Assembly: GCA_039818945.1 (NCBI GenBank)
Contig: JBCBSZ010000003.1
Coordinates: forward strand, 94,950 to 158,949
Length of the DNA: 64,000 nucleotides
Reading direction: 5' to 3'
Source: JBCBSZ01 sp039818945
Lineage (GTDB): Bacteria; Actinomycetota; Acidimicrobiia; Acidimicrobiales; Poriferisodalaceae
The translations under genes and the position numbers were made by a program. Of this stretch, positions 57,944 through 64,000 are shown one piece after another (the stretch's first letter is position 1; each line of letters begins with the position of its first letter). The notes under the pieces are model-generated. The model had not been told where the DNA came from, searched no databases, and worked only from the letters and a program-made list of their open reading frames with translations.

Positions 57944-59482
57944 CTACAGCAGCACCTCGACCAGGAACGGACCCTCCTCCGCCAGGCCTCGGCGGATGCC
58001 GTCCTGCACCTCGGCCAGGGTCGTGGCCTGCATGCCCTCGACACCGAACCCCGAGGCGAGCGCGACCCAGTCCGGCGCCGGGTCGGACAGCTCGGTCAGC
58101 GCCGTCGCCGCCGGGCCCGGCGAGGTGTTCCCCGTCCGGTGCAGCTCGACCTGGAGGATCCGGTACGCCCGGTTGGCGCACACCACGACCGTGACGTCGA
58201 GCCCCTCCCGGGCCATCGTCCACAAGGACTGCAGGGTGTACAACCCGGAACCGTCGGCCTGGAACGCGACGACCGGGCGGTCCGGCGCCGCGATCGCCGC
58301 CCCCACGGCACAGGGGAGACCCTGACCGATCGCGCCCCCGGTCAACGAGAGCACCTCGTGGGGTGCAGCACCCGCCGCGGCTGCACCCCAACCCAGACCC
58401 GACGTGGCGGCCTCGTTGACCACGATCGCGCCGTAGGGCACCAGGGCGGCGAGCGAGGCGCCCAGGGTCGCTGCGTCGAGCGAGCCGGTGGGCAGCTCGA
58501 CCGGGGGCCGATCGACCTCCGGGGCCGCAGGGCAGCCGAGCGCGTCGACGACCGCATCCAGTCCCCGATGCCCGCGCTCGCCGGGCGGGGTGATCGTGAT
58601 GACCTCGACCCCGGCCGGGAGCAGACCGCTGCGACCCACCGACTCGTACCCGAAGAACGCGACCGGCGGTCCGGTGCCCGCCGCGATCAGCGTCTGCACA
58701 CCGGCCAGCGCCTCGATCGCCTGCTCGGGGAAGTACGGCACCGTCGGGAACGATGGGGTCGTGCGACCCTGCTCGACGACCGAGGTGAAGGTGTCGATCC
58801 AGACGGCCGCCCCGGTCGCGTCGGCGATGCGCGCCGCGGCCTCCAGTTCGGGACCGCGCACGACCCCGCCGAGCAGGAGCGCGGTCCCCTCGCTCGTCCG
58901 CAGCGCAGCGGCGGCAGCGCCGATCGCGTCGGTGGTGTCCGCGGCGGTCGGCTCGATGGGGTCGGGCACGTCGTGGAGCCCGGCGTCTCCCCAGGCCGAG
59001 TCCTGGGGCACGATCAGCGTCGCCACACCGGACGGCGGCCCGAGCGCCGCCCGCACCGCATCGGTCATCGCGCTGGCGCCGTGGGTGGCCGCCGTCATCC
59101 GACCGACGTGGAGCGAGACCGGCACCGCCAGGGACTCGATGTCGCTCGTCAACGGCGCATCGGCGACGAGGTGCCAGGACGCATGATCGCCGATGAGGTT
59201 CACGACCGGCGTGTGGGCCCGACGTGCGTTGTGCAGGTTGGCGATCCCGTTGGCGAAGCCGGGACCGAGGTGGGTGAGCGTCAGCGCCGGGGTCCCGGCC
59301 ACGCGGCCGTAGCCGTCGGCGGCGCCGGTCGCGACGCCCTCGAAGAGGCACAGCACGCTGCGCAGGCCGTCGACGTCGTCGAGCGCGGCGACGAGCTCCA
59401 TCTCGGTCGTGCCGGGGTTGGCGAAGCAGACCTCGACCCCGAGCTCGGCGGCGGTCCCCAGGGCGAGCTCGGCACCGTTCAT
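57944..59482 (-). CDS. Thiamine diphosphate-dependent enzyme (acetolactate synthase / benzoylformate decarboxylase-like)
   Basis: 512 residues (from ATG at 59482; a GTG at 59500 adds six). The catalytic Glu is in LCLFEGVATGAADGYGR near residue 45, and the ThDP motif begins ADGSGLYTLQSLWTMAREGL and ends VVCANRAYRI (about 405-440), with Ala replacing the first Gly of GDG. The FAD-site-like middle domain is short and lacks the acetolactate-synthase FAD-binding signature, so a decarboxylase or carboligase is more likely than true acetolactate synthase. It is divergent from an MDR oxidoreductase gene 51 bases away, possibly a functional pair. Confidence 0.85.
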   Translation of the reverse strand: MNGAELALGTAAELGVEVCFANPGTTEMELVAALDDVDGLRSVLCLFEGVATGAADGYGRVAGTPALTLTHLGPGFANGIANLHNARRAHTPVVNLIGDHASWHLVADAPLTSDIESLAVPVSLHVGRMTAATHGASAMTDAVRAALGPPSGVATLIVPQDSAWGDAGLHDVPDPIEPTAADTTDAIGAAAAALRTSEGTALLLGGVVRGPELEAAARIADATGAAVWIDTFTSVVEQGRTTPSFPTVPYFPEQAIEALAGVQTLIAAGTGPPVAFFGYESVGRSGLLPAGVEVITITPPGERGHRGLDAVVDALGCPAAPEVDRPPVELPTGSLDAATLGASLAALVPYGAIVVNEAATSGLGWGAAAAGAAPHEVLSLTGGAIGQGLPCAVGAAIAAPDRPVVAFQADGSGLYTLQSLWTMAREGLDVTVVVCANRAYRILQVELHRTGNTSPGPAATALTELSDPAPDWVALASGFGVEGMQATTLAEVQDGIRRGLAEEGPFLVEVLL

Positions 59483-59533
59483 GGCGTGGGATGGTGTCAC
59501 ATCGACTCACCGGTCGACACGAGGGGAGACCAC

Positions 59534-60655
59534 ATGTCCGGCGACACGAATCTCGAGCTCCGATCGACGGTCGGCGCCGACGGCACGCTGCGGCTGACCC
59601 TGGAGGAGTCACCCGTCCCCCAGCCCGGGCCCGACGAGGTGGTGATCCGGGTCGGTGCGGCGCCGATCAACCCCTCCGACCTCGGCGTCCTGCTCGCCGC
59701 CGCCGACCCCGCTTCGCTGGCCGCCGACGCGACGGGCACCACCGGCACGATCTCCCCGTCGGTGCTCGGGATGTTCGCCGGTCGGTTCGACCAGCCGACC
59801 CCCGTGGGCAACGAGGGAGCGGGCACGGTGGTGGCAACCGGCTCCGCAGCCGACGCGGCCGCGCTCGAGGGCAAGGTCGTCGCGGTGATCGCCGGCGGGA
59901 TGTACTCCCGGTATCGCACCGTGCGCGCCGCGGACTGCCTCGTCATGGCGGACGGCACGACGGCGGAGCAGGCCGCGTCGGCGTTCGTGAACCCGCTGAC
60001 CGTGCTGGGGATGATCGAGACGATGCGGCGCGAGGGCCACACCGCCATCGTGCACACCGTCGGCGCGTCGAACCTGGGCCACATGCTCCGCCGGGCGTGC
60101 GCCATCGACGGCGTGCCGCTGGTGGAGATCGTGCGTCGGCCCGAGCACGTGGCGACCCTGCGGGACCTCGGCGCCGAGCACGTCTGCGACTCCAGCGCCG
60201 ACTCCTTCCGCGACGATCTCGACGCCGCGCTCACCGCCACCGGCGCGACGATCGCGTTCGACGCCATCGGGGGCGGCGAGATGGTCGACGAGCTGCTCGC
60301 CTCCATGGAGCGGGCCGCCTCCGCCGGGACGGCCGGCTACTCGCGGTACGGATCGACGACCCACAAGCAGGTGTACGTCTACGGCGGGCTCGACCGGGGC
60401 CCGACGACCCTGCGTCGCACGTACGGGATGGCCTGGTCGGTCGGCGGGTGGCTGATGCCGAACTTCCTCGCCGCGGTCGGCCACGATCGCGCCGAGGAGC
60501 TGCGCCGGCGGGTGGCGGACGAGATCACCACGACGTTCGCGAGCGACTACTCGTCGACGATCTCGCTCCAGGAGGCCATCGAGCCGGACACCGTGCGCCG
60601 CTACGCCCGCATGGCGACGGGCGACAAGTTCCTGATCACCCCGGACGGGAGCTGA
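59534..60655 (+). CDS. Medium-chain (zinc-independent) quinone oxidoreductase-like dehydrogenase
   Basis: 373 residues. The GroES-like domain has VVIRVGAAPINPSDLGVLLA near residue 36 and a GNEGAGTVVATG-like stretch; the Rossmann part has IVHTVGASNLGHMLRRACA near 180, and EHVCDSSADSFRDDLD follows. Catalytic-zinc Cys/His and the structural-zinc Cys cluster are missing, so it belongs with quinone oxidoreductase/enoyl reductase types. GGGGAGAC precedes the ATG. It is divergent from the ThDP enzyme gene and followed by the second LAL regulator after 23 bases. Confidence 0.88.
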   Translation: MSGDTNLELRSTVGADGTLRLTLEESPVPQPGPDEVVIRVGAAPINPSDLGVLLAAADPASLAADATGTTGTISPSVLGMFAGRFDQPTPVGNEGAGTVVATGSAADAAALEGKVVAVIAGGMYSRYRTVRAADCLVMADGTTAEQAASAFVNPLTVLGMIETMRREGHTAIVHTVGASNLGHMLRRACAIDGVPLVEIVRRPEHVATLRDLGAEHVCDSSADSFRDDLDAALTATGATIAFDAIGGGEMVDELLASMERAASAGTAGYSRYGSTTHKQVYVYGGLDRGPTTLRRTYGMAWSVGGWLMPNFLAAVGHDRAEELRRRVADEITTTFASDYSSTISLQEAIEPDTVRRYARMATGDKFLITPDGS

Positions 60656-60665
60656 CCCGGGGGCA

Positions 60666-60671
60666 TATCGT
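60666..60671 (+). promoter_or_regulatory. -10 box TATCGT of second LuxR gene (leaderless)
   Basis: TATCGT, seven bases, then the GTG at 60679, which supports that start. Confidence 0.5.
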
Positions 60672-60678
60672 CGGGCCC

Positions 60679-63312
60679 GTGGAGGACTGGCCCGTCGTCG
60701 GGCGGGACGAACTGGCCGACGAGGTGCTCTCGCGCCTGGGCGAAGGTGGGCGGCACGGCATCGTCCTGCTCGGTGAGGCCGGTGTCGGCAAGACCACGCT
60801 CGCTCGCCGCATCGCCGAGCTGGCGGAGCCGCGCGGTGGGGCGGTGCTCCGCGTCGCCGGCGACGAGTCGTCCACCTCGATCCCCCTCGCCGGGCTCGGC
60901 CACCTGCTGCCCGCCGACCTCGCCCGCCGCTCGATGGTCGACGGCCGCATGGACTCAGGCGCGATGTACCACCTCGCCCGATCGGAGCTGGCCGAGCTGA
61001 CCGGCGGCGAGCGCATCCTGCTCGTGGCCGACGATGCCAACTGGCTCGACGAGCTCTCGCTCGCGCTGATCGGGCAGCTCGCCCGGACCGGTGACATCAC
61101 CCTGCTCGCCACGGTGCGCGGGGCGGCGCCGCCGGCCGGCACGCTCGAGCGCCTGGTGAGCGATGGTGTGCTGGCCACCGTCACCGTGCCGGCCCTGAGC
61201 CCGCGAGACGTGCGCGAGCTGCTGCGCCGCGCCCTCGGTCCGGTCGGCGAGGGCATCATCGCCGCCCGCCTGGTCGAGGTGAGCGGTGGCGTGCCGCTGT
61301 TCCTGCGCGAGCTGATCGAGTCGTCCCTCGCCGCCGGCGCCCTCGACCTGAGCGCGGGCCGCTGGAGCCTGCTCGGCCAGCTCCAGCCGTCGTCCCGGCT
61401 CGGTGACCTGGTCGAGGCGCGCCTGCGGGACCTCGACGCCCCGCAGCGACGGGTCCTCGAGGCGCTGGCCGTCGCCGGTGAGCTCAGCCTGGGTCTGGCG
61501 GCCGAGATCGCGCCGATGGCGGTCCTGGAGGAGCTGGAGGCCCACGCCCACATCGAGGTTCGCACGAGCGGACGGCGCCACTACGTGGCGGTGGCGCACC
61601 CGCTGCACGGCGAGGTGCTGCGGGCCCACCTGCCGGCCCTGCGAGCCCAGCAGCTGCGCCGCACGCTCGCCGAGGCGATCGAGGGCTGGGGCGCCCGACG
61701 CCGCCAGGACCCCATGCGGGTGGCGACCTGGCGCCTGGAGGCCGGTCTCGACGTCCGCCCCGAGATCCTCGTCGAGGCCGCCCGCCTGTCGATCGCCGCC
61801 CACGACCACGAGGCCGCGGAGCGCATGGCGCGGCGCGTCTGGGAGTCCGAGCGCGATCCGGAGGCCGGGGTCGTGCTGCTCGGCGCCATCCATCGGCTCG
61901 GGCGGGCCGACGAGGTGGAGGAGCTGGCGAAGGCGCTCAGCGAGCTCGACCTCACCGACGAGCAGCTGGTCACCGTCGCTCGTCTCCGCTCCCTCAACCT
62001 GTTCTTCATGCACGGCTCGGGGTCCGGGGCCGACGTCATCGAGGAGGCCTTGGAGCGGATCGCTCCGTCCGCCGACCGTGAACGGCTCCGAGCCCACCTC
62101 GCCGAGCTCTACGTCAACATGGGCTTCCCGCAGCGTGCGCTCGAGGCCGCCGAGGGCGTCGTCCTGACCGACACCCCGTCGGTGCAGGTCGAGCTGGCCG
62201 GTGCGCTGGCGATGGCGTCGAGCATGGTGGGACGACCCGACGACGGCCGCGCCGCGGCCGAGGCAGGGCTGGCGCTCATCGACGCCGACCCCACCGGGCA
62301 GTTCGACCAGCGGTCGTGGCTGACCGTCAACGTGTTCATCGCGCTCACCTTCGAGGGCCGGGTCGACGAGGCCGCTGAGCTCGCCGACCACGCCCGGACG
62401 TCCGCGCTGGCGAGGGGGGCCCGGGCCGCGGCGCTGTGGTTCGGTCACTGGAACGCCTGGGTCGGGATCCACCGTGGCGACGTCGACACCTGCATCGAGC
62501 ACGGCTCGGAGTTCCTCTCCTGGGCCCGCGAGCAGGACAGCTTCGCCAACGAGCGCTGGACGGTCGCGCTCGTGGCGATGGCGCACCTGCTGCGGGGTGA
62601 TCGTGAGGCGGCTCGCCCCTTCGTCGACCGGGCGGTCGAGCTGGAGATCGGCGGGCGCGGGTTGTTCCACCCGGACATCGATCGGGCGATCGTCTGGCTG
62701 GCGATGGCGGACGGTCGCCAGGACGATGCGATGGCCCGCCTCCGGACCAGCGCGGAGAGCTCGCGCGAGCGCGGCCGGGTGGTCCTGGAGGCGCTGTCGC
62801 TGCACGACCTGGTCCGGATGGGACGCCCGGGTGACGTCGCCGACCGCCTCGACGAGCTCGCCGTCGGCTCGACGAGCCCCCTCGTCACGACGCTGGCCGC
62901 GCAGGCTCGGGCGCTCACCGCGCGCGACGCGCCCGCGATGGGGCACCAGGTCGACGAGTTGGAGCGCCTCGGGTTCCGGTGGATGGCCGCCGAGGGCGCC
63001 GCGCTGCACGGTCGTCTGCTCACCGATCTCGGCCAGCAACGGTCGGCCGCGGCGGCGTTCCAGCGCTCCGAGCAGCTGGCGGTCGCCATCGGCGGGCTGC
63101 GCACACCGCCCATGCAGCACCACGACGTCGACGCCCTCACGCCGAGGGAGCGCGAGACGGCGCTGCTCGCCGCGAACGGCCTGGCCAGCAAGGAGATCGC
63201 CAGCCGCCTCGCGGTGTCGACCCGCACCGTCGACACCCACCTGACCCGGGTGTACACGAAGCTCGGCATCGGGGGTCGGGCCGACCTGGCGGATGCGCTC
63301 GGCATCGACTGA
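60679..63312 (+). CDS. Large ATP-binding LuxR-family (LAL) regulator
   Basis: 877 residues. Walker A GEAGVGKTT is at residues 32-40 and a Walker B-like ILLVADDANWLDELS near 115. A TPR-rich middle follows, and a C-terminal LuxR/GerE helix-turn-helix at about 815-877 includes SKEIASRLAVSTRTVDTHLT. It shares domain order with the regulator at 4391-7261, but sequence similarity in the middle is low by eye. The start is GTG after TATCGT. Downstream, two palindromic CTACGTAG repeats precede a same-strand gene, echoing the other locus, so those sites are plausible targets. Confidence 0.92.
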   Translation: MEDWPVVGRDELADEVLSRLGEGGRHGIVLLGEAGVGKTTLARRIAELAEPRGGAVLRVAGDESSTSIPLAGLGHLLPADLARRSMVDGRMDSGAMYHLARSELAELTGGERILLVADDANWLDELSLALIGQLARTGDITLLATVRGAAPPAGTLERLVSDGVLATVTVPALSPRDVRELLRRALGPVGEGIIAARLVEVSGGVPLFLRELIESSLAAGALDLSAGRWSLLGQLQPSSRLGDLVEARLRDLDAPQRRVLEALAVAGELSLGLAAEIAPMAVLEELEAHAHIEVRTSGRRHYVAVAHPLHGEVLRAHLPALRAQQLRRTLAEAIEGWGARRRQDPMRVATWRLEAGLDVRPEILVEAARLSIAAHDHEAAERMARRVWESERDPEAGVVLLGAIHRLGRADEVEELAKALSELDLTDEQLVTVARLRSLNLFFMHGSGSGADVIEEALERIAPSADRERLRAHLAELYVNMGFPQRALEAAEGVVLTDTPSVQVELAGALAMASSMVGRPDDGRAAAEAGLALIDADPTGQFDQRSWLTVNVFIALTFEGRVDEAAELADHARTSALARGARAAALWFGHWNAWVGIHRGDVDTCIEHGSEFLSWAREQDSFANERWTVALVAMAHLLRGDREAARPFVDRAVELEIGGRGLFHPDIDRAIVWLAMADGRQDDAMARLRTSAESSRERGRVVLEALSLHDLVRMGRPGDVADRLDELAVGSTSPLVTTLAAQARALTARDAPAMGHQVDELERLGFRWMAAEGAALHGRLLTDLGQQRSAAAAFQRSEQLAVAIGGLRTPPMQHHDVDALTPRERETALLAANGLASKEIASRLAVSTRTVDTHLTRVYTKLGIGGRADLADALGID

Positions 63313-63333
63313 TCGCGCCGCCCCAGCCGGCCA

Positions 63334-63369
63334 CTACGTAGTCGTCGCCGCGGTACCTACGTAGTCGTC
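63334..63369. promoter_or_regulatory. Paired palindromic repeats CTACGTAGTCGTC
   Basis: A 13-bp direct repeat at 63334-63346 and 63357-63369; each contains the palindrome CTACGTAG, and the first extends to ACTACGTAGT. The centres are 23 bp apart. The pair lies between the stop of the second LAL gene and the ATG at 63409. Confidence 0.6.
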
Positions 63370-63408
63370 ACCGATTCGCTCCGCGCCGCGGATGCGGACG
63401 ATGGGGCC

Positions 63409-63867
63409 ATGAGCGACACGCAGACCCCTGCCGCCCCCTCGACCGGGCCGCTCGCCGCCGACGTCCTCGCCCTGGCGCCCCGCGTCGCGCAGGCCGTCCG
63501 GTCGGGCCGGGCGGTCCGGATCGCGGCGGTCGGCACCCTCGAGCCGTCGGCGCTCGCCGATCTCGCCGCCCTCCCCAACGCGACCCTGGTCCGCGTCGAC
63601 GCGCCGGACGGGCCGCCGGCGAGCCCGGGCGTTCGCCTCGTCGCCGCCGGCCCCTTCGACCTCGTCGTCGTCGGCGGGGCGGTCGCGTCGCTCGGCGCGC
63701 CGCTCGACCTCCTCGTGATGTGCCGCACCGCCCTCGTGGACCGGGGCGTCGCCGTCACCGTCTCCCGGCGCACGCCGGCGCTCGATGCGCTGGCCGTCGC
63801 CGCCGGCTTCACCGTGGTCGCCACCGTCGCCACGGACGCCCAGACCCTGACCGTCTTCCGGCCCTGA
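63409..63867 (+). CDS. Unknown protein, methyltransferase-like fold possible
   Basis: 152 residues. It has a Rossmann-like alternation: VRIAAVGTLEPSALADLAAL, then FDLVVVGGAVASLG, LLVMCRTALVDRGVAVTVS and a final strand with TLTVFRP. The pattern resembles the second half of class I methyltransferases, but the glycine loop for S-adenosylmethionine is not evident. It begins with ATG at 63409 (GGGG upstream) behind the paired palindromes. A second gene in the same direction starts 11 bases after its stop. Function unknown. Confidence 0.65.
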   Translation: MSDTQTPAAPSTGPLAADVLALAPRVAQAVRSGRAVRIAAVGTLEPSALADLAALPNATLVRVDAPDGPPASPGVRLVAAGPFDLVVVGGAVASLGAPLDLLVMCRTALVDRGVAVTVSRRTPALDALAVAAGFTVVATVATDAQTLTVFRP

Positions 63868-63878
63868 AGGGGACCAAC

Positions 63879-64000
63879 GTGGTGATCCACTCCTCCGGCG
63901 TCGCTGCCGTCCGCGACGCCATCGACCAACTCGGCACCGGGCGGACCGTGCGAGCCGCCGTGCTGGCCGCTCCCGGCGCCGCCCGCCGCGAGGTCATCGA
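63879..64000 (+). CDS. Unknown protein, N-terminal fragment (cut by window edge)
   Basis: About 40 residues from GTG at 63879 (or 63882) run to the edge: VIHSSGVAAVRDAIDQLGTG is at the start, with high third-position G/C. AGGGGA precedes it. It is likely in an operon with the 63409 gene. Too short to place in a family. Confidence 0.55.
   Translation, partial: MVIHSSGVAAVRDAIDQLGTGRTVRAAVLAAPGAARREVI

Noticed and set aside
57944..59482. Calling the ThDP enzyme acetolactate synthase (ilvB)
   Set aside because: No FAD signature and no small subunit nearby; family-level name is safer.
60633..60638. TGATCA palindrome 33 bp upstream of the second LuxR -10 box
   Set aside because: Only six bases, lies in coding sequence, and is expected by chance; unlike the 14-bp site of the first regulator.

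Overview
The window is very GC-rich, densely coded DNA (no gap above 300 bases) with strong G/C preference at third codon positions. It looks like an actinobacterial chromosome. Supporting signs are a mycothiol-dependent nitroreductase (Rv2466c) homologue, a deazaflavin (F420)-type DDN protein, an ECF42-type sigma factor with its DGPF partner, and many genes whose start codon lies 6-7 bases after a TANNNT -10 box, the signature of leaderless transcription. A member of the Acidimicrobiia is my best guess, but no rRNA or tRNA is present to prove it.

Layout. 1-2378: end of an FdrA-like gene and its DUF1116 partner. 2379-3629: DUF3048 protein. 3665-9814: a large LuxR-family ATPase regulator flanked by two genes for very acidic proteins. 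The three promoters share one palindrome placed identically. 9854-13565: MFS transporter, a probable selenoprotein (in-frame TGA at the first residue of a CPWC motif), a HAD-Nudix fusion, a PRC-barrel protein behind a CRP-like site, and a small Cys-rich ORF. 13571-20233: double-RCK potassium channel, VOC protein, a MarR-controlled monooxygenase operon, SDR, lipoprotein, GNAT and pirin. 20270-23721: NAD(P)HX epimerase, then a 6-phosphogluconate dehydrogenase/phosphoglucose isomerase operon. 23691-26824: membrane protein, PhzF, DDN protein, GNAT. 26901-32406: a tightly overlapped operon of a small membrane protein, a PEP-synthase/rifampin-phosphotransferase-like enzyme and a PAP2-PhoD fusion. 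32416-38886: dehydrogenase, rhodanese, TetR with two operators and its SRPBCC target, a PAS histidine kinase, VOC protein, and a GGDEF/EAL protein. 38918-46113: Rieske oxygenase, DUF2237, secreted protease, kinases, hydrolases, TetR. 46182-49647: FolB-FolK fusion, DGPF protein, a tandem 90-bp repeat, ECF sigma factor, and a divergent dihydropteroate synthase homologue. 49728-57900: lipoprotein, GNAT, DUF35/thiolase pair, amidase, formyl-THF cyclo-ligase family protein, drug exporter with divergent TetR, DinB protein. 57944-64000: ThDP enzyme, divergent quinone-oxidoreductase-like MDR, a second large LuxR ATPase regulator, then two unknown genes behind paired CTACGTAG palindromes.

The most promising undescribed system is the LuxR regulon at 3665-9814. 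A 14-bp palindrome lies with its centre exactly 33 bp from the centre of a TANNNT -10 box in three promoters: the regulator itself and the two acidic-protein genes on either side. That corresponds to about -42.5, the classic position of a LuxR-type activator. The second strong observation is the UPWC selenoprotein at 11130-11744, which start-to-stop gene callers would truncate.
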